Assembly: GCA_945878065.1 (NCBI GenBank)
Contig: CAMDXA010000006.1
Span: forward strand, 1 to 64,000
Direction: 5' to 3'
DNA: 64,000 bases
Source of the DNA: Bordetella parapertussis
Lineage (GTDB): Bacteria > Pseudomonadota > Gammaproteobacteria > Burkholderiales > Burkholderiaceae_C
Made by a program: the position numbers and the translations under genes. The notes under the pieces were generated by a model. The model was given only the letters and a program-made list of their open reading frames with translations, did not search any database and was not told the origin of the DNA. This document shows, one piece after another, positions 38,745 to 46,782 of the stretch; positions within the stretch are counted from its first letter, which is position 1; every line of letters starts with the position of its first letter.

Positions 38745-39664
38745 AAAAAGTAACTGCCTGCCAATTGCTTGACCGTACCGCCGGTGGCCATCTTGAAACG
38801 CGCCACACCGGCACTGCGCTGGGTATTGACGCCGCCCAAATCCAGCAATCGCACGCCACGTTCTTGCAAGGCTTCAATGCCACGCCACAGCAGCAAATGG
38901 TGGGCATTTGCATCACGCCCGGCTTGTGTGGTCCAGCCAATCTGGTAGGTGGCTGCCTGACCGTGGATCAAAAACATCATGCCCGCCGACCGGTCGCGCA
39001 CCATGTCTGCTCGAAATGACAACATATTGCGCGCGGGTTGCTTGCGCGATTCGGCATACCGTTCAAACCAGAGTATGGGCATGCCATCGATATTTCGCCC
39101 AGCCCGCTGCTGCATTTCTGCGTCAAGCAACCAGCGGTATTGCCCGGGGTTGGTGCCCATGCGTTGTACATTCAGCCCCGCGTTTTCAGCATGAGACAGG
39201 GGTTGGCGCCAACAACTGTCAAGATTGGCACGCAGCACATCCAAGGGTTGAGAGATGTCCAGCAACACGGTGCTGTAACCCGACATGACCCGGCGAAAAC
39301 CCGGCAAGCCCAGGTCTTTGCTGAGCGTTTCATCCGGCGTGACCACCATGAAACGCAAACCGCCCAAAGGCAGGCTTTGACGCAAGAGGCGGTACACCTG
39401 CGCTTTGTCTTGGGCTGCCAGGGGTTGCAACCACAACGGGCCGCGCGTACACAAGGCAAACGAAAAAAATTTGCTGTATTGGCGAACAATGAATTGTGCT
39501 TGCGCGACCGCGACACCGTCGGCCTCTACCCGCGCCCGCAGCACACGCGCTCCCAGCGACACCATGGTGGAGCCATAGGCCCAGTCCTGCTGCAATGGCC
39601 CGGCGGCAGCGGCATGCGCTTGGTCCCAGACATCCATGTCAGTGCTGCGCCATTCCACCTTCAT
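38741..39664 (-). CDS. FemAB-like GNAT-fold acyltransferase
   Basis: A 307-residue cytosolic protein of the FemX/GNAT-fold group. Signs are FEHYAESRKQ-like text around WFERYAESRKQPARNM, MFLIHGQAATYQIGWTTQAG, ANAHHLLLWRGIEALQERG and LLDLGGVNTQRSAGVARFK. The last two are the acyl-tRNA/acyl-CoA binding C-terminal lobe seen in FemAB proteins. FemAB proteins add amino acids to peptidoglycan precursors; other members modify lipids or exopolysaccharide. Here it is first in the ccm operon and shares an ATGA overlap with ccmA. Its substrate is unknown, and a link to cytochrome assembly is only positional. Confidence 0.75.
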   Translation of the reverse strand: MKVEWRSTDMDVWDQAHAAAAGPLQQDWAYGSTMVSLGARVLRARVEADGVAVAQAQFIVRQYSKFFSFALCTRGPLWLQPLAAQDKAQVYRLLRQSLPLGGLRFMVVTPDETLSKDLGLPGFRRVMSGYSTVLLDISQPLDVLRANLDSCWRQPLSHAENAGLNVQRMGTNPGQYRWLLDAEMQQRAGRNIDGMPILWFERYAESRKQPARNMLSFRADMVRDRSAGMMFLIHGQAATYQIGWTTQAGRDANAHHLLLWRGIEALQERGVRLLDLGGVNTQRSAGVARFKMATGGTVKQLAGSYFL

Positions 39665-39696
39665 ACAACGCTTTCCGTATTGGTTACCATGCGAGT

Positions 39697-39894
39697 ATGT
39701 GGAAAAGATTGTTCAAACGCCATCCGGTGCAAACCGTGATGGGTCACCGAATCGCAGAACCACGGCTGACTTGGATGGCACTCGGGTGGGCGTTGGTGTA
39801 TTTGGGCTTGCCAGTGTTGCTCGTGGGCACGCTGATCGACGGCCTCATACAACTGACCACCGGTGTATGCACCGGTTTGTGGTGTTTTTTCTGA
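39697..39894 (+). CDS. Small membrane protein, unknown function
   Basis: A 65-residue reading frame starting MWKRLFKRHPVQTVMGHRI, a basic N-terminus, followed by one strong hydrophobic segment (WMALGWALVYLGLPVLLVGT, about 27-46) and a short Cys-containing tail. The layout is that of a single-helix protein with the N-terminus in the cytosol. It lies between the FemAB-like gene and the ABC exporter on the exporter's strand. The ribosome site is weak (GCGAG). Its gene status is plausible, not certain. Confidence 0.45.
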   Translation: MWKRLFKRHPVQTVMGHRIAEPRLTWMALGWALVYLGLPVLLVGTLIDGLIQLTTGVCTGLWCFF

Positions 39895-39939
39895 TTCAAA
39901 TCGGTTCATCAAGCAGGCATCTTAGCGGGTGAATACACC

Positions 39940-41691
39940 GTGAATCCTCGTCCCACTTCCCTCAGCGGCTTGTTGCCGTTTGTTCGTCCTTACAAGGGCC
40001 GTGTCGCGCTGGCCGGTTTGTTCTTATTGCTGGCTGCGGGCGCCACGCTGGCCTTTCCCTGGGCGCTGCGGCAATTGATTGACCAAGGCTTGACCGGGCC
40101 CGACAGCGCCGAGCGTTTGGCCGGTCAATTCATGCAATTGTTTGGCGTGGCGGCATCGCTAGCTGTGTTTTCGGCGGTGCGTTTTTACACCGTCACTTGG
40201 CTGGGCGAACGCATCACCGCCGATGTGCGCAACGCGGTCTACGGTCATGTGCTCGAGCAAAGCCCGGCGTTTTTCGAAACCACGCAAACCGGCGAAGTCT
40301 TGTCCCGCTTGTCCAACGACACAACCTTGGTGCAAACCGTGGTCGGTTCATCGCTGTCCATGGGTTTGCGCAATTTGGTGATGGGCACCGGGGCCTTATT
40401 GATGCTGGTGTGGAACCACCCGATGCTGATGGTGCAGGTGATCGGGCTATTGGTATTGGTGGTCTGGCCCAGTGTGACTTTGGGGCGGCGTGTGCGCAAA
40501 CTCTCGCGTGCCAGCCAGGACCGCGTGGCAGACGCCAGCGCGCTGGCCGCCGAGGTACTCAACGCCATTCCCGTGGTGCAAAGTTACACCTCTGAAAAAC
40601 GTGAAGCCACACGTTTTGTGGACTCGACCGAGCAAGCCGTGAAGACCTCTTTGCGCCGCGCACTGGCGCGTTCGGTATTGGTCGGCTTCATCATTCTGAC
40701 CAGCAGCGCGGCCTTGTTGTGGGGCTTGTACCAAGGGACGATGGCGGTGCGCGACGGCAGCATGAGCGCCGGTGAACTCGGCCAGACCGTGGTCTATGTG
40801 ATTTTGCTTGCCAGTGCGTTCGCAGTGCTGGGTGAGGTATATGGCGATTTGCTGCGTGCCGCCGGAGCCACCGAGCGCTTGATGGAGTTGCTCAACACAC
40901 GCTCGGTGGTCAGTTCACCCGCGCAGCCTTTGCAAGCGGCTTGGCCTGAAAGCGGTTCGTCCGTCTCTTTGCAAGCGCTGGATTTTCATTACCCGTCACG
41001 ACCGCAAACCTTGGCCTTGGCCGGACTCAGCGGCGAGATTCACCCTGGTCAAACGGTGGCCGTGGTCGGGCCCAGTGGTGCTGGCAAAACCACTTTGTTT
41101 GGCTTGCTGCTGCGTTTTTATGACCCGCAAGCCGGGCGCATTGTGTTGGACGGCGTGGCGATCAACGAAATGAATTTGCACGACTTGCGTTCTCGCATAG
41201 GCATCGTGCCGCAGGAGCCGGTGATTTTTTCGGGCAGCGCCATGGACAACATCCGATATGGCAAACCGCAAGCCAGCGACGACGAAGTACTGGCCGCGGC
41301 CAAATCCGCGTTTGCCGATGAATTCATCGTGCAACTGCCGCAAGGCTACGACACGTTTCTGGGTGAAAAAGGCGTTCGCCTCTCTGGCGGTCAACGCCAG
41401 CGCATCGCCATCGCCCGCGCCATGTTGAAAAACCCGCCGCTGTTGTTGCTGGACGAAGCCACCAGTGCGCTGGACGCGCACAGCGAACGCATGGTGCAAG
41501 CCGCGTTAGAACAAGCCATGCAAGGGCGCACCACCTTGGTCATTGCCCACCGCTTGGCGACCGTGCAAAAAGCCGATGTGATCTGGGTGCTGGACCACGG
41601 GACCTTGGTAGAACAAGGCACACACACAGAGCTGGTGGCCAAAGGCGGTTTGTATGCCAGCTTGGCGGCGTTGCAGTTCAATCAGGCGTGA
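39940..41691 (+). CDS. ABC exporter, MsbA-like (permease-ATPase fusion)
   Basis: 583 residues starting at GTG: six membrane helices (about 15-290), then a nucleotide-binding domain. Walker A GPSGAGKTTLFGL, Q loop IVPQEPVIFSGSAM, signature LSGGQRQRIAIARAM, Walker B LLLLDEATSALD and H loop VIAHRLATV are all present. Half-transporters of this type work as homodimers and export lipids, drugs or peptides. Substrate is not predictable; a second, true msbA may exist elsewhere. Confidence 0.92.
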   Translation: MNPRPTSLSGLLPFVRPYKGRVALAGLFLLLAAGATLAFPWALRQLIDQGLTGPDSAERLAGQFMQLFGVAASLAVFSAVRFYTVTWLGERITADVRNAVYGHVLEQSPAFFETTQTGEVLSRLSNDTTLVQTVVGSSLSMGLRNLVMGTGALLMLVWNHPMLMVQVIGLLVLVVWPSVTLGRRVRKLSRASQDRVADASALAAEVLNAIPVVQSYTSEKREATRFVDSTEQAVKTSLRRALARSVLVGFIILTSSAALLWGLYQGTMAVRDGSMSAGELGQTVVYVILLASAFAVLGEVYGDLLRAAGATERLMELLNTRSVVSSPAQPLQAAWPESGSSVSLQALDFHYPSRPQTLALAGLSGEIHPGQTVAVVGPSGAGKTTLFGLLLRFYDPQAGRIVLDGVAINEMNLHDLRSRIGIVPQEPVIFSGSAMDNIRYGKPQASDDEVLAAAKSAFADEFIVQLPQGYDTFLGEKGVRLSGGQRQRIAIARAMLKNPPLLLLDEATSALDAHSERMVQAALEQAMQGRTTLVIAHRLATVQKADVIWVLDHGTLVEQGTHTELVAKGGLYASLAALQFNQA

Positions 41692-41719
41692 AGCGGTTTC
41701 GTTTCACTGCATCCATCCC

Positions 41720-42955
41720 ATGACTGTTCTTTACGCCAACCCCGCCGACATCGATTCACGCAAAGCCGCTTGGCGCTTGCTGACCACATTGCTGCTTATG
41801 CTGCTGGGTAACAGCGGCATGTACGCGGTGTCGGTGGTGCTTCCCACAGTGCAAGCCGAGTTCGGTATCAGCCGCGCGGATGCATCCATCCCTTACACCT
41901 TGTGCATGCTGGGCTTTGGCTTCGGCGGCATGTGGCTGGGGCGTTGGGCGGACCGTTTCGGTATTGCGCGTGTGCTGGCCGTCGGTGCGGCCGGTGTGGC
42001 GGGTGGTTTTGTCTGGGCCGGGATGTCGGGCAGCATCGTCGGTTTTGCATTGGCGCAAGGCCTGATAGGTTTGCTCGGCATCGCATCCACGTTTGCGCCG
42101 CTGTTGGCCGACACCGGTCAATGGTGGAACAGGCGTCGCGGCATCGCGGTGGCGGTGTGCGCCAGCGGCAATTATTTGGCCGGTACCTTGTGGCCGCCGA
42201 TCGCGCAATGGGGCGTGACGAACATCGGTTGGCGCAGCACCTATGTCTGCATCGGTGTGTTTTGCGGCATAGGCATGGCCCTGCTGGCGTTGCGCATGCG
42301 CGAGCGCCCGCCGCAACTGCAACACGCACCGGTCAGCCACACCGGCGTGGTGGCCTCAGACCGGCCCTTCGGTTTGTCGGTGCCACAAGCGCAATTGCTG
42401 CTGAGCCTGGCCGCGGTCGGTTGCTGTGTGGCGATGGCCATGCCGCAAGTGCATATCGTGGCCTATTGCAGCGACCTCGGGTTCGGCGCGGCACGCGGCG
42501 CGGAAATGCTGTCCTTGATGCTGGCCTGCGGCATCGTCAGCCGTTTGGTATCGGGCGCGATTTGCGACCGCATTGGCGGCATCCGCACTCTGTTGCTCGG
42601 TTCGGTGTTGCAAGGCATTGCGCTGTTGATGTTTTTGCCGTTCGACGGATTGGTGCCGCTGTATCTGGTGTCAGCGATGTTCGGTTTGTTTCAAGGCGGC
42701 ATCGTGCCGTCTTACGCCATCATCGTGCGTGAGCATTTTCCGGCGGCGAATGTGGGGGCCAGCACCGGCACCATCATCATGGCATCGCTGGTCGGCATGG
42801 CGCTTGGCGGTTGGTTATCCGGCAAGATTTTTGATGTCAGCGGTTCCTACGATGCAGCGTTTATCAACGGCGTGGCTTGGAACGCGTTGAACATGGTGAT
42901 TGTGTGGTGGCTTTATAGGCGGTGGAAAAATCAGTCAGGTGCTGCGACTGCTTAA
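41720..42955 (+). CDS. MFS transporter
   Basis: 411 residues with 12 hydrophobic segments. GRWADRFGIARVLAVGA between helices 2 and 3 is the MFS signature loop, and RLVSGAICDRIGGIRTLL repeats it in the second half. The general look (YAVSVVLPTVQAEFGISRAD) fits the carboxylate/cyanate-type MFS groups, but substrate is unknown. It lies 28 bases after the ABC exporter and faces the nitrile hydratase operon tail to tail. A role in nitrile or amide uptake is a guess only. Confidence 0.88.
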   Translation: MTVLYANPADIDSRKAAWRLLTTLLLMLLGNSGMYAVSVVLPTVQAEFGISRADASIPYTLCMLGFGFGGMWLGRWADRFGIARVLAVGAAGVAGGFVWAGMSGSIVGFALAQGLIGLLGIASTFAPLLADTGQWWNRRRGIAVAVCASGNYLAGTLWPPIAQWGVTNIGWRSTYVCIGVFCGIGMALLALRMRERPPQLQHAPVSHTGVVASDRPFGLSVPQAQLLLSLAAVGCCVAMAMPQVHIVAYCSDLGFGAARGAEMLSLMLACGIVSRLVSGAICDRIGGIRTLLLGSVLQGIALLMFLPFDGLVPLYLVSAMFGLFQGGIVPSYAIIVREHFPAANVGASTGTIIMASLVGMALGGWLSGKIFDVSGSYDAAFINGVAWNALNMVIVWWLYRRWKNQSGAATA

Positions 42956-42988
42956 GCCTGTATTGGTAGAACTTCAAAAACGAATGCG

Positions 42989-43792
42989 TCAGGCCAAGGG
43001 CTTACGCGCCACAAACACAAACCGGTTCAAGCTGAAGAAATACCCGCCTGCGTCTTTCATAGTTTGCACATCGGCTTGCCAATCGGCGGCGAGTTTCGGG
43101 CCATAGTCCGGCAAGCCACTGACAAATGATGCGATGAAACCCATCATGCCGCCGCTGAAGGTGTCGGTGCTGTAAGTCATGTTCATCAAAGGAATGGTGT
43201 GCGCTTGCACATCTGCAAACCCGGCGCGCTGCATGCGTTGGATCAAAGTGCGCGGCAATTGCGGATGCGGAATATGTTGGCTCCAGCCTTGCATCATGCG
43301 GCGCATGCGGGTTTCATCGCGGCACGCCCACACGCAAGACTCCCAATCGGTATCCACCAGCAGCACCTGTGCGCCGGGCTTCATCACCCGCCACAGTTCT
43401 CGCAATGCGCTGTCCACATCGGCCACGTATTCATACACCTGCGTGGCGAGCGACACATCAAAACTCGCATTTGCAAACGGCAACTGCAACACATCGGCTT
43501 GGTGAAACGCCACTTGCTTGGCATCGGCACATCGGCGTGCGGCCAACTGCAACATGGGCGGCGCGATATCAATCGCATCCACATGGCCAGCACGGCCCAC
43601 GGCCTGCGCCAGCGACAGGGTGGTCAGGCCCGGGCCGCAACCAATGTCTAAAGCGTTCATGCCTTGCTTGACATCGAGCAGCTGAAAAATCTGCTCACGC
43701 TGTTGCACCACATCGGGTGTCAGGTAAATTTTTTCCAATCGCTCGGCACCAGCTTGGTCGAATTGCGCCAGCGTGCTGTCTGTGTCTTTCAT
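42989..43792 (-). CDS. Class I SAM-dependent methyltransferase
   Basis: 267 residues with the SAM fold: motif I ALDIGCGPGLTTLSLAQ, motif II region VDAIDIAPPMLQLA, and VSLATQVYEYVADVDSAL. It resembles UbiE/arsenite-type methyltransferases in the core only. The ATG overlaps the nthB stop (ATGA), so it is the third gene of the nitrile hydratase unit. Its substrate is unknown. Confidence 0.88.
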   Translation of the reverse strand: MKDTDSTLAQFDQAGAERLEKIYLTPDVVQQREQIFQLLDVKQGMNALDIGCGPGLTTLSLAQAVGRAGHVDAIDIAPPMLQLAARRCADAKQVAFHQADVLQLPFANASFDVSLATQVYEYVADVDSALRELWRVMKPGAQVLLVDTDWESCVWACRDETRMRRMMQGWSQHIPHPQLPRTLIQRMQRAGFADVQAHTIPLMNMTYSTDTFSGGMMGFIASFVSGLPDYGPKLAADWQADVQTMKDAGGYFFSLNRFVFVARKPLA

Positions 43793-44406
43793 GCGTTCAA
43801 CTCCAAATAACTTTCAAACACCGCCACATGCACCAGCGCATCCTCTGCGCCTTGCGGCCACAAATGCGCGGCTTCAAAACGCACATCGTAAGTAGGCTCG
43901 TCATCCGCATGTATGCCGTGACCATGTGCATCCGGAAACGGATACACCGGAGATTGGCTGATCACCACGCCGTGCTTGCCGCGTATGTAAGCAGGCATGC
44001 GCACATGGCCTGCCACATGTTCATCGCGCACACGCACAAGGTCGCCCGGCAAAAACGCGGTGCGCTTGGCATGGTTGCCGCGCCCCACAGCCGAGGGCAT
44101 GGCCAACGGGTAAGTGCCGCCTGCGAGTTGTTCCAATTCCTCGCGCGTGACCAAACCTTTTTCCACACACAGCGTCGCCAAACTGGTCAGCGAGCGTTCG
44201 TAATAACTGGCGCTCAGGTAATGCTGCGGCGTCATGCGCTCGATCGCGTGCCGGTACTCGTCCATGTTGAACACACCGCTTTTCACCGCCAGGCTGTACA
44301 AGGCGTTGGCCCGCACTTCCCAGTTGGCGTGAAACACCGCCGCGTCGCGGCTGTGCAGCACCTTGCCGAAACCTTGTTTACCGCCCAAGTCGTGCATGCC
44401 GTCCAT
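43789..44406 (-). CDS. nthB: Nitrile hydratase beta subunit
   Basis: 205 residues starting MDGMHDLGGKQGFGKV, the family N-terminus. ERMTPQHYLSASYYER carries the Arg of the helix that contacts the metal centre, and GHVRMPAYIRGKHGVV carries the second conserved Arg region. With the alpha subunit it hydrates nitriles to amides. It follows nthA by 10 bases. It is slightly shorter than many beta subunits, but no core motif is missing. The ATG at 44406 is chosen over one 30 bases upstream. Confidence 0.92.
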   Translation of the reverse strand: MDGMHDLGGKQGFGKVLHSRDAAVFHANWEVRANALYSLAVKSGVFNMDEYRHAIERMTPQHYLSASYYERSLTSLATLCVEKGLVTREELEQLAGGTYPLAMPSAVGRGNHAKRTAFLPGDLVRVRDEHVAGHVRMPAYIRGKHGVVISQSPVYPFPDAHGHGIHADDEPTYDVRFEAAHLWPQGAEDALVHVAVFESYLELNA

Positions 44407-44416
44407 GGGTATTCCT

Positions 44417-45013
44417 TTATATGCGGGCCACGCCAATCAGCGCGTCTTTGCTGATGAGGGCGGTGAGTTGTTCTATGGACAAACCTTCAGTGCCAGCAGG
44501 CCGTTGCGGCATCACCATGTAGCGCGTGTCAGCGGTCGTGTCCCACACACGTATTTGCGTTTGCGCGGGCAAGTCCAAACCCATTTCACGCAACACCGTG
44601 CGCGCCTCGCGCACCACGCGCGAGCGGTAAGCCAGTTCCTTGTACCAGTCCGGTGGTAAACCGATGATGGTGAACGCGGTGCATGAACACAGCGTGCAGC
44701 AAATCACGTTGTGTGTGTCGGCGGTGTTTTCCAGCACGACGAAATGGCGGTGGTGCGGCGGCATGCTCAAGCCTGCTTCGCGGATAGCGGCCATGCCATC
44801 TTTTAGTAGCAAGTGGTTGAATACAGGGTCCTTCCAAGCGCGTGCAATCAGGCCTGCGCCGTTGGTCGGCACCCAATGCTCGTGCGCGAGTTCGTCAAAC
44901 GTGTCTATGAATTCGGCAGGCTGCATGCCCTGGCGTTGCAGCACGGTTTGAATCGCGTCCAGCCGTTGCTCGATGGTGGCGATTGGTGCGTTAGGTGCGG
45001 TGTCGATGGTCAT
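44417..45013 (-). CDS. nthA: Nitrile hydratase alpha subunit, cobalt-type motif
   Basis: 198 residues. The metal site is CTLCSC (106-111); Thr in the second place is the cobalt-type form (iron enzymes have Ser). The residues after it are TAF, not the common YPW, and an extra Cys (105) precedes it. GLPPDWYKELAYRSRVVREAR is the next conserved stretch. The family includes thiocyanate hydrolase gamma, which cannot be ruled out by motif alone, but a single beta subunit of usual layout favours nitrile hydratase. Gene order is alpha then beta, and no amidase or activator gene is adjacent. Confidence 0.9.
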   Translation of the reverse strand: MTIDTAPNAPIATIEQRLDAIQTVLQRQGMQPAEFIDTFDELAHEHWVPTNGAGLIARAWKDPVFNHLLLKDGMAAIREAGLSMPPHHRHFVVLENTADTHNVICCTLCSCTAFTIIGLPPDWYKELAYRSRVVREARTVLREMGLDLPAQTQIRVWDTTADTRYMVMPQRPAGTEGLSIEQLTALISKDALIGVARI

Positions 45014-45070
45014 GGCGTGGCCTTGAACAGATAGATGAGAATCATGTTAACCGCCACACACACTGCCACC

Positions 45071-45541
45071 ATGAGCCTGTCTTCTGTCCAAGCATTTTTT
45101 CAATCACTGCAACTCGATATTCCGATTTTGGAAACCGAGGCCAACACCGCCACCGTGGCGCTGGCCGCTGCTGCACACGGCGTCGAGCCCGGGCGTATCG
45201 CCAAGACGCTGGCGTTTCGCCTGAGCGATGGCCGCGATGTGTTGGTAGTGGCGCGTGGCGATGCACGTATAGATAACTTGAAATTCAAAATCGCTTTAGG
45301 CAAAGGCAAGATGTTGTCGCCCGATGTGGTGGCTGACATCACCGGCCACCCGGTGGGCGGCGTTTGCCCGTTCGGCTTGGCGCGGCCTCTGCCCATTTAT
45401 TTGGATGTGTCTTTGAAAGCCTATGACGAAGTGTTGCCAGCGGCGGGCTCGGTCAATAGCGCGGTGCGGATATCGGTGGCGTTGCTTGAGCAAGTGACGC
45501 AGGGGCAGTGGGTGGATGTGTGTCAGGGCGTGGCGGGGTAG
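45071..45541 (+). CDS. YbaK/ProX-type aminoacyl-tRNA deacylase
   Basis: 156 residues, YbaK/EbsC family, which hydrolyses misacylated tRNA such as Cys-tRNA-Pro or Ala-tRNA-Pro. VEPGRIAKTLAFRL (with the catalytic Lys), DARIDNLKFK, and GHPVGGVCPFGLARPLPIYL are the core motifs. The ATG at 45071 (MSLSSVQAF) is the family start. It is divergent from nthA with a 57-base gap that must hold both promoters. Confidence 0.92.
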   Translation: MSLSSVQAFFQSLQLDIPILETEANTATVALAAAAHGVEPGRIAKTLAFRLSDGRDVLVVARGDARIDNLKFKIALGKGKMLSPDVVADITGHPVGGVCPFGLARPLPIYLDVSLKAYDEVLPAAGSVNSAVRISVALLEQVTQGQWVDVCQGVAG

Positions 45542-45591
45542 CGCGACTATCAGAATGTTGTCCATTCAGACAGTGGCAAACAGTCAATAAA

Positions 45592-45915
45592 TTACGTCAA
45601 CTTAACTTTGGCCTGTATCTCCACACCTAAGTGAGCAGCGATGGCAGCCAGCATGGCCGACACATGGCTGAGCGTCGGGTTACCGGTAGCGGACCACATG
45701 CGGTGCAGACTTTTAGGCGGCTTGTCTATGTCGCGGGCGAGTTGTTCAAAACCGATGGACGCATTCACCAAATCACGCAACAACAACTTGGCGGTGTGCG
45801 GCTCGCCTTGCAACAGCAAGCTGGTGGCTTGCTGCAACAAAGCGCGGGCATAGGCGGGTTCGGATTGAACGCGGGCGGTGATGGTTTCAATGATTTCTCT
45901 GTTACTCATATGCAT
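45592..45915 (-). CDS. Antitoxin-like HTH DNA-binding protein
   Basis: A 107-residue protein resembling addiction-module antidote regulators (COG3636-like). LLLRDLVNASIGFEQLA and PPKSLHRMWSATGNPTLSHV form the HTH region (about 42-85). No toxin reading frame is adjacent: the gene stands alone at the edge of the scarred defence region. It may be an orphan antitoxin or a simple regulator. ATG at 45915 or 45909 are both possible. The 140 bases upstream are very AT-rich. Confidence 0.65.
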   Translation of the reverse strand: MHMSNREIIETITARVQSEPAYARALLQQATSLLLQGEPHTAKLLLRDLVNASIGFEQLARDIDKPPKSLHRMWSATGNPTLSHVSAMLAAIAAHLGVEIQAKVKLT

Positions 45916-46058
45916 TGGCCTCTCAATTTATTCAAAAGATTTCATTAAATACCATTCAAATTTAGTAAATAATGTTTTTGTATAGATAATTACTTATATT
46001 TTAGCTATAAATTAGTATTAATATAAAGCCAGTTATGTAATGTTTGGCATTGACTTGG

Positions 46059-46520
46059 ATGACCCATCTCTTTTTCGAAAAACCCATTGTCAATTCCCCT
46101 TACGACTATCCCAGTCAACACTGGGAACTCGACGAAACGGGTCAACCGACGCAAAAAATCATCGCGACGCGAAGGCAAGCCAAATTTGTCACTCCCATCC
46201 CAAAACCCAAAAAACGCAAAGCCGAACATACACAGGCAGAGTTAGACATAGGCGATGAGGTTTCCACCGAAGATCAGCAATACCACTCGGCCATCATCAA
46301 CGGCGTGCGTGCCGAAGTCGACAAATGGCGAACTATTCCTAAGCCCAGCGACTGGGGTGTCACACCTGAAACCGCACGCCTGCTGCAACACTGGCGGCAC
46401 CACGATTTCAGCGGTGTTCGGCCCTTCTTTTGCCAAATTGAAGCGATAGAGACTGCCATCTGGCTGACGGAGGTCGCTACAAACAAAGGCAAAGCAGCGC
46501 AGCACTTTTTACAACACCTA
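46059..46520 (+). pseudogene. Restriction endonuclease (helicase-type), N-terminal remnant
   Basis: About 154 residues match the start of a large DEAD/DEAH-type restriction enzyme: FFEKPIVNSPYDYPSQHWEL, then FVTPIPKPKKRK, and ARLLQHWRHHDFSGVRPFFC, then AIETAIWLTEVA. Full-length relatives have about 1,000 residues with Walker motifs that are missing here. The likeness ends near position 46518; the frame then runs on through antisense darT sequence to a stop at 46649. This is a truncated gene, not a short functional one. Confidence 0.75.
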
Positions 46521-46695
46521 CCGCATGGCGCGCCCGCTTATCAATCAATTCTGAATTTCCAATACTCACCCAGTTTGGTGCTCGCAATGCACTGTTGCCA
46601 CAGTGCAAGCCATGCGCCAACACCCACGGCAAATTGTCGCGGTGGATGATGCGCCAAATCAGCGCTTTTTCTGGATTCAGATTCTTGTATAGCAT
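46517..46695 (-). pseudogene. DarT-like (DUF4433) DNA ADP-ribosyltransferase toxin, N-terminal remnant
   Basis: About 60 residues from the ATG at 46695 match the start of DarT toxins: NPEKALIWRIIHRDNLPWVL, GLHCGNS, then SIGNSELIDKRARHAV. DarT ADP-ribosylates thymidine in single-stranded DNA and is countered by DarG. The rest of the domain, with the catalytic Glu, is gone. After RHAV the frame enters antisense sequence of the restriction gene. No darG is present. The remnant faces the other remnant head to head, which marks a deletion joint near 46518. Confidence 0.7.
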
Positions 46696-46782
46696 TTGAG
46701 AAATATATTCTCATTGACAGCTCCGCCAACGATCTGCCTTTAACGTACAGAAATAACTTGAATTTCTGAAGAGTGTTTGCCC

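Noticed and set aside
44417..45013. Thiocyanate hydrolase gamma subunit instead of nitrile hydratase alpha
   Set aside because: The motif fits both, but thiocyanate hydrolase has its beta part split into two genes, whereas here one full-length beta subunit is present.
45592..45915. Complete toxin-antitoxin pair
   Set aside because: No toxin-like frame lies next to the antitoxin-like gene on either side.
46542..46649. C-terminal tail of the restriction-like frame as real protein
   Set aside because: This stretch is the antisense of the darT remnant and has no likeness to restriction enzymes.
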